Positions 36,964 to 45,939 of a DNA stretch of 64,000 bases are shown one piece after another. The translations under genes were made by a program, and so were the position numbers. This stretch comes from an uncultured SAR116 cluster alpha proteobacterium (GTDB taxonomy: Bacteria > Pseudomonadota > Alphaproteobacteria > Puniceispirillales > Marisalimonadaceae). The stretch spans positions 54,205 to 118,204 of the forward strand of contig CACMRG010000003.1 in NCBI GenBank assembly GCA_902616005.1, written 5' to 3'. The notes beneath the pieces were generated by a model that was given only the letters and a program-made list of their open reading frames with translations, made no database searches and was not told the origin of the DNA. Each line of letters starts with the position of its first letter. Within the stretch, counting starts at the first letter, position 1.

Positions 36964-38073
36964 TTATTTTGGAACTTTACCTGTGACGCCCTCAAGGTAA
37001 TAATTCATACCCCATAAGGCCCCATCATCTAAAGTTTTTCCAGCACCAATAATTTCTTTACCATCATTGGTTTTTAATGGGCCAGCAAAAATCTTTAATT
37101 TTCCACTTTTAATTCCATCATGAGCTGCTTGTGCTTTTTTGGCAACATCAGTCGGCATATTAGAAAAATTTGATAATGTTAACATGTTTGTGGACAATCC
37201 ACCCCATGTGTTTCCTGCCCAGTGATCAGGACCATCTCCAGTATTCCACTTACCATCTTTTAACTGCTTTATTTTTTTAATATAATAAGGCCCCCAATTA
37301 TTTACTGAAGCAAATAATTGAGCTTTTGGAGCAAAAGCACCCATATCAGTGGATTGTCCAAAGCCTAAAGCACCATTTTTTTCAGCAATTTGAAGCATAG
37401 CAGGTGAATCTGTATGTTGTGCTAAAATATCAGCACCCTCTGCTATATGAACTTTAGCTGCGTCAGCTTCTTTTACGGGATCATACCAAGTATTAGCCCA
37501 TATTACAGAAATTGTAGCTTTTTTATTTACCGATCTTAATCCTTGAGCGAATGCATTTATTCCCATAATTACTTCTGATATTGGATAAGCACCGATATAA
37601 CCAATTTTGTTAGTTTTTGTCATTAATCCAGCAACAACACCTTGGACATATCTACCTTCATAAAATCGTATATTACCAGTAGCTACATTTTTTGTTCTTT
37701 TGTAGCCTGTCATATGTTCAAATTTTACATTTGGAAATTCTTTAGCAACTTTTAAAGTTGGCTCCATATAACCAAAAGATGTTGTGAAGATTATTTGATT
37801 ACCTTGTTTTGCTAATTCTCTAATTACTCTTGTTGCATCAGGTCCTTCAGGAACATTCTCTACAATGCTAATTTCAACATCGTTTCCAAACTCCTTTTTA
37901 ACCATCTGTTTACCTAGTTCATGCGCATAAGTCCAACCATGATCTCCTGGAGTTGTTAAATAAACAAACCCTACTTTAGTTTTTGCATATGCTGAAGTTA
38001 ATAAAAAAGGTGAAACAAGAATACTTAAAAAAGTTATAATTTTTAAAAAATTCTTATACATTTTCGACTCCAT
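36964..38073 (-). CDS. BMP-family ABC transporter substrate-binding protein
   Basis: A 369-residue periplasmic protein with a signal peptide (to about residue 30, SAYA). KVGFVYLTTPGDHGWTYAHELG and later GYIGAYPISEVIMGINAFAQG are typical of the Bmp/PnrA group, which binds purine nucleosides or related compounds. It is the last gene before a terminator, downstream of its permeases and ATPase. Met5 (38061) is an alternative start. Ligand not established. Confidence 0.9.
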   Translation of the reverse strand: MESKMYKNFLKIITFLSILVSPFLLTSAYAKTKVGFVYLTTPGDHGWTYAHELGKQMVKKEFGNDVEISIVENVPEGPDATRVIRELAKQGNQIIFTTSFGYMEPTLKVAKEFPNVKFEHMTGYKRTKNVATGNIRFYEGRYVQGVVAGLMTKTNKIGYIGAYPISEVIMGINAFAQGLRSVNKKATISVIWANTWYDPVKEADAAKVHIAEGADILAQHTDSPAMLQIAEKNGALGFGQSTDMGAFAPKAQLFASVNNWGPYYIKKIKQLKDGKWNTGDGPDHWAGNTWGGLSTNMLTLSNFSNMPTDVAKKAQAAHDGIKSGKLKIFAGPLKTNDGKEIIGAGKTLDDGALWGMNYYLEGVTGKVPK

Positions 38074-38138
38074 AAAATGATAATTTTAAGGTTTAAATTT
38101 AATTAAACAATGATTTTTTAATTTAGGGTAAATTTTTA

Positions 38139-39047
38139 TTATTTATTGCCTAAAAAATGTTTTCCTAGGCAAGCTGGGGCATAATTATTATGTCTTAATT
38201 TCAATGATATTAACGCTAAGGCTAAAATAGTGGCAAGATAAGGTAACATATTTAAAAATTGTGATGGAACATCCCAACCTCTTGCTTGAGCGACGAATTG
38301 TAAAATTGTTATACCACCAAATATTAATGCGCCAATTAATAACCTTATAGGCATCCAAGAAGCAAAAACGACCAAAGCTAATGCTATCCAACCTTTCCCT
38401 GCGGTCATTCCTTCAGACCAATGTGGTGTCAATGCCAATGGTATATAAGCACCACCCATTCCAGCACACATACCACCAAATGAAGTACTTATCCATCTCA
38501 CTAACTTTACAGAGTAACCAATAGAATGTGCGCTATCATGATTGTCTCCTACAGCTCTTATAATGATACCTATTTTTGTATTTTGAAATCCAAAATGGAT
38601 AAAAAATATTAAAAATATTGCAAAATATACAAGTATATCATTAGAAAATAAAATTTTACCTATGTAAGGTATATCAGATAGAAAAATAATTTCTAATTTG
38701 GGTAGTGAGGCTGCTGTTTTCCCTACAAAAGGTTCGCCAATTAAACCTGTTAGAGCTGTAGCAAAAATAGTAAGACCTAGTCCTGTAGCAACCTGGTTTG
38801 TCATAAGGGTTATTGTAAAAAAAGAAAAAACGGTACTTATTAATATTCCGGCAATAGCTCCAAATAAAATTCCTATGTATGGATTACCAAAAATTAAAAC
38901 AGAACCAAGTGCAGCAACTGCTCCACATAACATCATTCCTTCAACGCCAAGATTTAAAACACCACTTTTTTCAGTTACAAGTTCTCCCAATCCTGCTAAT
39001 AAAATTGGTATTGACGTTAGAAGTATTGTAATTAATAAGTTTTCCAT
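38139..39047 (-). CDS. ABC transporter permease (BMP/nucleoside type)
   Basis: A 302-residue inner-membrane permease of the branched-chain/ribose (BPD_transp_2) class, with about 8 hydrophobic segments. LAGLGELVTEKSGVLNLGVEGMMLCGA is the characteristic N-terminal loop, and IRAVGDNHDSAHSIGY the cytoplasmic coupling loop. It pairs with the permease encoded just upstream (1-bp overlap). Likely nucleoside uptake judged by family. Confidence 0.9.
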   Translation of the reverse strand: MENLLITILLTSIPILLAGLGELVTEKSGVLNLGVEGMMLCGAVAALGSVLIFGNPYIGILFGAIAGILISTVFSFFTITLMTNQVATGLGLTIFATALTGLIGEPFVGKTAASLPKLEIIFLSDIPYIGKILFSNDILVYFAIFLIFFIHFGFQNTKIGIIIRAVGDNHDSAHSIGYSVKLVRWISTSFGGMCAGMGGAYIPLALTPHWSEGMTAGKGWIALALVVFASWMPIRLLIGALIFGGITILQFVAQARGWDVPSQFLNMLPYLATILALALISLKLRHNNYAPACLGKHFLGNK

Positions 39048-40123
39048 TAGTTATCTTTCCTAATAGATATTTTATATTTTTGAATAGTCTCACCTGCTAG
39101 AAGAAAAAATAATAACATACCTTCAAAAATACCAGTAACTACTTTTGGAATTCCTAAAACCATTTGAGCATTATCGGCTCCAAGTTTTGCTGTTGCAATT
39201 ATGATACCTGCAATAACTACTCCATATGGATTTAAACGGCCTAAAAAGGCAACAATTATTGCTGTAAAGCCATATCCAAAAGATACTTCTGGTTGAAGTC
39301 TTCCCATATTAGCAGAAACCTCTATTACTCCTGCAACACCGGATAATCCACCAGATACAAGTAAAACATAAAATGTTATTTTATTTTTATTAAACCCTGC
39401 AAATTCTGAAGCTCTTGTAGATGAACCAAAGATTTTTATTTGAAATCCTGGTAAAGTTTTATTGATGAACAACCAAATTAATGGACATAAAATTAAAATA
39501 ATAAAAATACCATAATGAAACTGACCTAAGAAACCAATAAACGGAAAGTCTACTTTACTAATTATTGCTCCGTCAGGATAAACTTTTGATAAAGGAAAGC
39601 CAAAACTCATTGGATCACGTAAAGGACCTCTAACAATAAAATCAATAAATAGCATTGCGACGTAAACAAGCATTAAACTTACTAAAATCTCATTTACATT
39701 CAATCTCACCTTTAAAATTGCAGGTATTGATGCCCAAATTGCACCACCTATAAAACCGATGATAAACATTGAAAATAACAACATGTAAGTTTTTGTCTCA
39801 GGAAATAGTAATGCAAATGATCCTGCGCATAAAGTACCGAGAATAAATTGACCCTCCGCTCCAATGTTCCAAATATTTGCTTTAAAACAAAATATCAAAC
39901 CAAGACCAATAATAATAAGAGGACAAGCTTTAACAAATATATCTGCAATTCTGTCAGGTCTAGAAAATGGAGAAACAAAAACTTGATACAAAGATTCCAT
40001 AACTGGATAACTCAACATTTTGAAAATTAATGACCCAATAAAAATTGTCATGCCTATTGAAATTATGGGACTCAAAATAGCCCAAAAACTTGATTGGATT
40101 TTTCTTGGCGTAAATTCTATCAT
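39047..40123 (-). CDS. ABC transporter permease (BMP/nucleoside type)
   Basis: A 358-residue permease with about 10 hydrophobic segments; FCFKANIWNIGAEGQFILG is the family loop and IKIFGSSTRASEFAGFNKNKI the coupling region. It forms the heterodimeric channel with the 302-residue permease, energised by the ATPase encoded 11 bp upstream. Confidence 0.9.
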   Translation of the reverse strand: MIEFTPRKIQSSFWAILSPIISIGMTIFIGSLIFKMLSYPVMESLYQVFVSPFSRPDRIADIFVKACPLIIIGLGLIFCFKANIWNIGAEGQFILGTLCAGSFALLFPETKTYMLLFSMFIIGFIGGAIWASIPAILKVRLNVNEILVSLMLVYVAMLFIDFIVRGPLRDPMSFGFPLSKVYPDGAIISKVDFPFIGFLGQFHYGIFIILILCPLIWLFINKTLPGFQIKIFGSSTRASEFAGFNKNKITFYVLLVSGGLSGVAGVIEVSANMGRLQPEVSFGYGFTAIIVAFLGRLNPYGVVIAGIIIATAKLGADNAQMVLGIPKVVTGIFEGMLLFFLLAGETIQKYKISIRKDN

Positions 40124-40134
40124 CTGAGCATTAT

Positions 40135-41664
40135 CTAATTTATTCCCATCAAAATACCAATATCCTTAGCGGAAATTTTTGATGTGATTTTTGGTTTTGA
40201 AAGGGATCCATTATTTATTACACAAATATTATTTGAGATTTCATAAATTTCATCTAAATCCTGACTTATAAGTATGATAGCTTTTCCCGATTTAGCTAAT
40301 AGTAAAAGTTTACTTCTAATTTCACTAGCTGCACCAATATCAACACCCCATGTTGGTTGTGAAATAATCAATACTTTTGGGTTAGCTTTTAATGATCTAC
40401 CTACAATAAATTTTTGTAAGTTTCCTCCTGATAATTGATCAGCTAATGGATTTGAATATGGGCATCTTACATCGTTGTCATTTATAATTGATATAGAGTC
40501 ATTTGATGACATATTGGAACTTAACAATATATCATCAAGAAAATTATTATTTTTTGAATAAGTATTATAAAAGGTTAAAAAAGTATTTTCTGTAAGAGTT
40601 ATATCAGGAACTGTTGCGTGACCATTTCTTTCTTCAGGAACAAACTCAAGTCCCAAACTTCTTCTGAATTTAATATTAGTATTTCCAATTTTTTTATCTT
40701 CGAAAATAATTTCATCTGGATCTCCTAATGTTTCTCCACTTAATGCATTCATTAGTTCAACTTGTCCATTACCAGCAACTCCAGCAATGCCAAGAATTTC
40801 ACCATATTTAACATTGAAACTTATGTTTTTTAATTCTGTGCCAAATTGAGATATTTTTTTTCGATTCAAATTATTGATTGAAATAGCAGTTAGTGAATTT
40901 AAAAAACTATTTTTAGAAAATTTAGTTATTTTTTTTACTTTCTTACCAATCATTTTTTCAGCCATACTTGTAGTTGATATTTTAGAAGTACTGGTTGAAG
41001 AGATAACCTTTCCACTTCTCAGAATTGTTACCTTGGAAGCAATTTGTTTAATTTCATTTAATTTGTGGCTTATGTACAAAATACTACATCCTGAATTAGC
41101 TAATTTTCTTAATACTTTAAATAATTGATTTATTTCTTGAGGTGATAATACCGATGTTGGTTCGTCCATAATAAGGAGTTTTGGATTTTGCAATAAACAT
41201 CTAATAATTTCAACTCTCTGTTGTTCACCGACTGATAAGTCTAAAACTTTTTTTGTAGGTTCAATCGGAAGGCCCCATTGTTTACCAATTATTGATATTT
41301 TATCTTCTAAATGTTTTTTTGTTATTTTTTCATCAAGTGATATTAATATATTTTCAGAGACAGTTAGCGCTGGAAATAATGAAAAATGTTGAAAAACCAT
41401 CCCAATGCCACAACTTCGAGCTTCTCTAGGATTATTAATTGTTACATGATTACCATTAATCAAAATTTGGCCATCTGTAGGTTTTACAACTCCGTATAAA
41501 CATTTAACTAAGGTAGATTTTCCAGCACCATTTTCCCCTAATAATGCATGAATCTCTCCATTTTTTATAGTTAAAGATATAGAATCATTAGCTAAAAATT
41601 GATCAAAAGTTTTTGACAAATTTTTAACTTCAATAAATTTCATCGCATTTAAATTATTTGTCAT
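40135..41664 (-). CDS. ABC transporter ATPase, two nucleotide-binding domains
   Basis: A 509-residue tandem ATPase of the sugar/nucleoside class. Domain 1 has Walker A GENGAGKST, signature LSVGEQQR and Walker B LLIMDEPTS. Domain 2 has a degenerate Walker A (AGVAGNGQVEL) and signature LSGGNLQK with VLIISQPTWGVDIG in the Walker B place, as usual for RbsA/NupO-like proteins. The start overlaps the small membrane gene by 11 bp; Met8 (41643) is an alternative start. It energises the BMP-type importer. Confidence 0.92.
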   Translation of the reverse strand: MTNNLNAMKFIEVKNLSKTFDQFLANDSISLTIKNGEIHALLGENGAGKSTLVKCLYGVVKPTDGQILINGNHVTINNPREARSCGIGMVFQHFSLFPALTVSENILISLDEKITKKHLEDKISIIGKQWGLPIEPTKKVLDLSVGEQQRVEIIRCLLQNPKLLIMDEPTSVLSPQEINQLFKVLRKLANSGCSILYISHKLNEIKQIASKVTILRSGKVISSTSTSKISTTSMAEKMIGKKVKKITKFSKNSFLNSLTAISINNLNRKKISQFGTELKNISFNVKYGEILGIAGVAGNGQVELMNALSGETLGDPDEIIFEDKKIGNTNIKFRRSLGLEFVPEERNGHATVPDITLTENTFLTFYNTYSKNNNFLDDILLSSNMSSNDSISIINDNDVRCPYSNPLADQLSGGNLQKFIVGRSLKANPKVLIISQPTWGVDIGAASEIRSKLLLLAKSGKAIILISQDLDEIYEISNNICVINNGSLSKPKITSKISAKDIGILMGIN

Positions 41665-41851
41665 TGATTTTAATTTTATTTTTTGATTTCAATATAAAAA
41701 ATAACAAAAGGGCGCTTACTATAAAAACAATTGTTATAAATAAGTTAAAATAACTCACATGTAAATGTCTCAACCCCAATGAAAAAATAATTAAGCTTGA
41801 AATAAATAGTGCTAGCCAGAATGTTTTAGGTCCTTTGAAAATATTCTTCAT
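41654..41851 (-). CDS. Small two-helix membrane protein
   Basis: 65 residues with two hydrophobic segments (about 9-28 and 35-55) and a lysine-rich tail. It overlaps the TRAP permease stop by 4 bp (ATGA) and the ABC ATPase start by 11 bp, so it translationally links the two transporter operons. Possibly an accessory subunit of the TAXI-TRAP transporter. No family recognised. Confidence 0.6.
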   Translation of the reverse strand: MKNIFKGPKTFWLALFISSLIIFSLGLRHLHVSYFNLFITIVFIVSALLLFFILKSKNKIKINDK

Positions 41852-43857
41852 TTCACATGTCCTAATTTAATTTTACCTTGAATAAAATAAACGAATATTA
41901 AAATTACAAGTCCAACTCCATTTAAAAGAAAACCAGAGACGCCATAAAAAATTGAAAGGGGAGGCAATAAAAGTAAAATTGAACTTACAAAAGCAATTAT
42001 TCTAGTATAAACATTTAGAGGTTTATTTAAATAGCCTTCTAAGCCTAAAGTCATACTCCAGTATGCTAACAAAACACTTAATAAGCTATATAGACTTATC
42101 AAATAAGAACCTTCCATAAGAAGAGAAGGGTTATAAATAAATGCGAATGGAACAATATATTTTGCAATTCCAACTTTACTTGATTCAACTGCTGTAGCCA
42201 TAGGAGGTGATTTTGCTATTGCAGCACCAGCAAATGAGGCTAAAGCAACAGGAGGTGTAATAGTTGAAACAACTCCGAAATAAAAAGCAAACATGTGTGC
42301 AGCAATTGGTGTTACACCAGCTTGTATTAGAGAAGGAACAATTAAAGCAGCAACTGTTATGTAAACTGCCGTAGTAGTCATTCCCATACCTAAGATTATA
42401 GCTGAAATCGCTGTTAGACATAATAATGGAAACAGCATTCCACCAGATAAGTCTATGACTGATTGAGTGAATTTCAGTCCTAAACCTGATACAAAAACTG
42501 ATCCGATAATTATACCAGCGCATGCACATGCAATTGTTACTGGAACAGTTGATTTTATTCCACTTTCAAACGCACCTAAAAGATCAACTACAGACATTCG
42601 AGTGTTACTTTTAAAAAAACTTAAAAAAATAACAGAAATTATAGCCCAAAATCCTGCTTTCATCGCAGTATATCCATATATAAGAAGAGCTATCAATACT
42701 ACCAAAGAAAGTAGCATGTGCCATCCACTTTTTAACACATCAATTACATTTGGAAGCATAGATTTATTAATTTTTTCTATCCCATGTTTTTCTGCTTCTA
42801 CATGAACCATGAAATAAATTGTTACAAAATATAAAAAAGCTGGGATTATAGCTGCTAAAATAACATATGAGTAAGGAGCTTCCAAAAATTCTGCCATTAT
42901 AAAAGCAGCTGCACCCATTATAGGAGGTGTTATTTGACCCCCAGAAGAAGCACAAGCTTCCACTGCAGCAGCAAATCTTGGCCTATAACCATAATTTTTC
43001 ATTAATGGAATTGTGAAAGATCCAGTTGTTACAACATTTGCCACAGCAGACCCGTAAACAGTTCCGGTCATTCCAGAAGCTACAACAGCAGCTTTAGCTG
43101 GGCCGCCAGTCCTGTGACCTGTAAGTGAAATAGCAAGGTCAACAAAAAATCTTCCGACACCAGAGCGAATTAAAATAGCACCAAAAATGATAAATAAAAC
43201 TATGTATGTGGATGCTACATATAAAGGTATTCCATATATTCCATCAGATGTCATAAATAAAGTATCTATATATTTTGCAAGTCTTGTTGGTGGTCCATAA
43301 AAAAAACCAAAAAATTTGTGAGCATATAATGCATGCAACATAAAGAAACCAGCTACAAATACCATTGCCCAACCAACTGCTCTTCTAGTGCCATCTAAAA
43401 CTAAAAATATTAGAATTGAACCTACTATTATATCTCCTATATACTTATCTCCATATCGCATCATGAATGTTTCAACATCCCAAGTCGTCCATAATTGGAC
43501 AAAGATTATTGAAATAATTATTAGCAAGTCATAAACACTTCCCAGTAATCTTAAAAAATTACCTTTTTCATCATTGGGTAAAATTATTTTATCATTAATA
43601 CTTTTACGAAATACAGGATATATAAATACAGCTAGTATCATCATTACAGACAAATGTACTGATCGAAAGGATCTTCCTTCTGGCGTGCCATAAACTGCAA
43701 CAAATAAATGATAAAACGCTAAACCAATAGATAACCATGAGCAAATTATAATGATCCAGTAATAGAGTGATTTATTTTTACTCCATTGGATAAGTTCATC
43801 AAGAAAGCTTATTTCTTTTACTTCATTATATACAAGTTTTTTTGAAGAAGACTGCAT
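41848..43857 (-). CDS. TRAP transporter fused permease (TAXI type)
   Basis: A 669-residue membrane protein joining the small (4-helix) and large (12-helix) TRAP subunits. The DctM-like half shows SGMTGTVYGSAVANVVTTGSFTIPLMKNYGY and GGQITPPIMGAAAFIMAEF, the TAXI-type scoop-motif regions. It is a secondary, ion-driven importer working with the TAXI binding protein encoded upstream. A strong hairpin separates the two genes (43872-43900). Confidence 0.93.
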   Translation of the reverse strand: MQSSSKKLVYNEVKEISFLDELIQWSKNKSLYYWIIIICSWLSIGLAFYHLFVAVYGTPEGRSFRSVHLSVMMILAVFIYPVFRKSINDKIILPNDEKGNFLRLLGSVYDLLIIISIIFVQLWTTWDVETFMMRYGDKYIGDIIVGSILIFLVLDGTRRAVGWAMVFVAGFFMLHALYAHKFFGFFYGPPTRLAKYIDTLFMTSDGIYGIPLYVASTYIVLFIIFGAILIRSGVGRFFVDLAISLTGHRTGGPAKAAVVASGMTGTVYGSAVANVVTTGSFTIPLMKNYGYRPRFAAAVEACASSGGQITPPIMGAAAFIMAEFLEAPYSYVILAAIIPAFLYFVTIYFMVHVEAEKHGIEKINKSMLPNVIDVLKSGWHMLLSLVVLIALLIYGYTAMKAGFWAIISVIFLSFFKSNTRMSVVDLLGAFESGIKSTVPVTIACACAGIIIGSVFVSGLGLKFTQSVIDLSGGMLFPLLCLTAISAIILGMGMTTTAVYITVAALIVPSLIQAGVTPIAAHMFAFYFGVVSTITPPVALASFAGAAIAKSPPMATAVESSKVGIAKYIVPFAFIYNPSLLMEGSYLISLYSLLSVLLAYWSMTLGLEGYLNKPLNVYTRIIAFVSSILLLLPPLSIFYGVSGFLLNGVGLVILIFVYFIQGKIKLGHVK

Positions 43858-43871
43858 AAAATATTTTTAGA

Positions 43872-43901
43872 TAAGAAGGTGCTTGTTAAAGCACCTTCTA
43901 A
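43872..43901 (-). promoter_or_regulatory. Intercistronic hairpin between TAXI genes
   Basis: AGAAGGTGCTT (43874-43884) and AAGCACCTTCT (43889-43899) form an 11-bp stem with a 4-nt loop. No long T-run follows on the minus strand, so it is better read as an mRNA-stabilising or attenuating hairpin that lets the binding protein be made in excess over the permease than as a full terminator. Confidence 0.65.
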
Positions 43902-43907
43902 ATGTAG

Positions 43908-44864
43908 TTACATTATGCCTTTTTCTTTATAAAATTTTGCAGCTCCTGGATGAACTGGGACTGCAGCTCCGTTTACAGCATCTTTCATTAAAACTTTTTT
44001 CCAGACGCTCTTTACTTTAACGAATTCACTATGATTATCCCAAAAAACTTTAGCCATTTTGTAAACTAAATCTGTTGGTAAATCTTTATGAACAATCATA
44101 GAAGTTACTATACCTAGCGTAGGAATATCCTTATTAAGAGATTTGTATGCACTAGCTGGTATTTTACCGTAAATATAACCTGGGTTATTTTTAACAATCC
44201 TATCAATTCTCTCTTTTGGTAAACCAATAAATCTTATTCCAGGGCTATTTTCTAATTCAATAAAACTAGCTTGTGGAACTGAAGTAGCTGCCATAAAAAC
44301 ATCAGCTTGACCATCTTTCATTAAAGCAACTGATTCTTTGTAGCTTACCATATGGACAACACCGCCATTTTTTTTGATGGTTTCAAAATTAAAACCATAA
44401 TCTTTAATTATTGATTCACAAAAGGCTGTACCAGTCCACTTTGGTTTGCCAGGACTTATATTTGCATTTTTCATGTCCTCAAAACCTTTAATTTTAGAAT
44501 CAGCTCTTACTGCCACCTGAAAAGCAGCTGGATACAAAGTTGCAAAATATCTTACGTTTTTATGATTTTTTTTAAATTTACCTTTTGCATTCCAACCATT
44601 AGCAACAGTATGAGCATAAGACCATCCAATTTCAGCATCACCACCATTCACAGACATAACATTTGATATACCGCCACCAGACGTATTAGATGTTGAAATT
44701 CCTTTAATATTACTTTCAAGTGTTTGCATTACCTTTGCACCTAGGGGATACCACGAACCTCCAGAAGGACCTGATACCATTCTAACAAATTGGTCAGCAT
44801 TTGCTATAGTGGCTACAATACTCATTGAAGACACAAGAGCAAAAGTTTTTAAAAACTTTTTCAT
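43908..44864 (-). CDS. TAXI-family TRAP substrate-binding protein
   Basis: A 318-residue periplasmic protein with a signal peptide ending near SIVATIANA. The body shows VRMVSGPSGGSWYPLGAKVMQ, GGGISNVMSVNGGDAEIGW and a conserved ISPGKPKWTG region, typical of TAXI solute receptors. The frame is open from TTG at 44879, but GGAGG just before ATG at 44864 makes the latter the start. Ligands of this family include dicarboxylates and 2-oxoacids; unknown here. First gene of the minus-strand transport run, divergent from the CoA-pathway genes. Confidence 0.92.
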   Translation of the reverse strand: MKKFLKTFALVSSMSIVATIANADQFVRMVSGPSGGSWYPLGAKVMQTLESNIKGISTSNTSGGGISNVMSVNGGDAEIGWSYAHTVANGWNAKGKFKKNHKNVRYFATLYPAAFQVAVRADSKIKGFEDMKNANISPGKPKWTGTAFCESIIKDYGFNFETIKKNGGVVHMVSYKESVALMKDGQADVFMAATSVPQASFIELENSPGIRFIGLPKERIDRIVKNNPGYIYGKIPASAYKSLNKDIPTLGIVTSMIVHKDLPTDLVYKMAKVFWDNHSEFVKVKSVWKKVLMKDAVNGAAVPVHPGAAKFYKEKGIM

Positions 44865-44897
44865 AATTATTTCCTCCAAAATTTTTTATTTATATAG

Positions 44898-44947
44898 TTC
44901 ACTAATAATTTCTGACTGAGTCAACATTTAAGAATAATATTAGTGAA
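44898..44947. promoter_or_regulatory. Nested palindromes in the divergent control region
   Basis: The 127-bp gap between the TAXI and lyase genes holds a 10-bp inverted repeat, TTCACTAATA (44898-44907) and TATTAGTGAA (44938-44947), with arm centres about 40 bp apart (close to four helical turns). Between them lies an 11-bp palindrome TGACTGAGTCA (44913-44923). This layout suits a dimeric repressor that controls both directions. No regulator gene is adjacent. Confidence 0.5.
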
Positions 44948-44991
44948 AATTTTTAAAATTTTATTAATATATGAATTATCGGAGGGTTGAT

Positions 44992-45936
44992 ATGGATTTA
45001 GGTGTTAAGGAAGTAGTTTTAACTGAAGTTGGAACGCGAGATGGTTTCCAATCTGAAAAAAAAATAGTAAGTACAAATGATAAAATTATGCTTATCAATG
45101 ATCTTGTTAAAGCAGGATTTAAAAGAATTGAATTTTCTTCCTTTGTGTCTCCAAAAGCTATACCTCAATTAGCAGATGCAGCTGAAGTCATTAAAGGAGT
45201 TGACCGAAATAATGATGTTACATTTACTGCTTTGGTTCCAAATTTAAGAGGGGCTATAAGAGCTTTAGAATGTCAAATTGATGAAATAGTCGTTTTTTTA
45301 TCAGCTTCAGAAAGTCATAACCAAAAAAATCTTAACAGGTCAATAAATGAATCTTTAACTGGTTTTGAGGAAGTTGTTAAGTTGGCAAATGATAACAATA
45401 TTCCTGTACATGGCGATATATCGACAGCTTTTGGATGTCCTTTTGAAGGAAATGTTCAATATAGAAAACTTGTAGAAATTTCAAAGCAATATAAAGCGCT
45501 TGGTTTCAAAGGAGTAACGTTAGGAGATACTACAGGTATGGCAACACCTCCAATTGTAAAAGCTGCAATTAGAGAAATTCAAGATAACATAACAGATTTT
45601 GATATTACTTTACACTTTCATAACACTAGAGGTGTTGGACTAGCAAATGTTTTGATTGGATTAAACGAGGGTATATATTTATATGAAAGTTGTTTTGGAG
45701 GAATAGGTGGTTGTCCATTTGCACCAGATGCAACAGGTAATATTTGTTCAGAAGATCTTGTGTATATGATGAATGAAATGAATATTAAGACAGGAATAGA
45801 CATTAACCAATTAATTAAAATCGCGAAAAAAGCCGAAAAAATTTTAGATTATAAATTACCTGGTCAAGTTATGCATGCAGGTGAAAGATTAAAAAAATAT
45901 TCACTCGAAGATGTTAAAACTGCAAAAGGTAATTAA
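44992..45936 (+). CDS. Hydroxymethylglutaryl-CoA lyase family protein
   Basis: A 314-residue HMGL-like TIM-barrel lyase. TEVGTRDGFQSEKK near the start carries the catalytic Arg-Asp pair and metal site; VHGDISTAFGCPFEG, VTLGDTTGMATP and GGIGGCPFAPDATGN (catalytic Cys loop) follow. The ATG at 44992 is chosen because GGAGG (44981-44985) sits 6 nt before it; the frame is open from ATG 44971. The enzyme cleaves a 3-hydroxy-3-methyl acyl-CoA such as HMG-CoA or citramalyl-CoA-type compounds. Operon leader of the CoA cluster. Confidence 0.9.
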   Translation: MDLGVKEVVLTEVGTRDGFQSEKKIVSTNDKIMLINDLVKAGFKRIEFSSFVSPKAIPQLADAAEVIKGVDRNNDVTFTALVPNLRGAIRALECQIDEIVVFLSASESHNQKNLNRSINESLTGFEEVVKLANDNNIPVHGDISTAFGCPFEGNVQYRKLVEISKQYKALGFKGVTLGDTTGMATPPIVKAAIREIQDNITDFDITLHFHNTRGVGLANVLIGLNEGIYLYESCFGGIGGCPFAPDATGNICSEDLVYMMNEMNIKTGIDINQLIKIAKKAEKILDYKLPGQVMHAGERLKKYSLEDVKTAKGN

Positions 45937-45939
45937 TTA

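Noticed and set aside
38188..38391. 67-residue ORF within the permease gene
   Set aside because: Overlaps conserved permease codons and shows no protein-like pattern.
42185..42529. ORFs in other frames within the TRAP permease gene
   Set aside because: Cys/Ser/Tyr-rich translations typical of shadow frames; the permease frame is conserved throughout.
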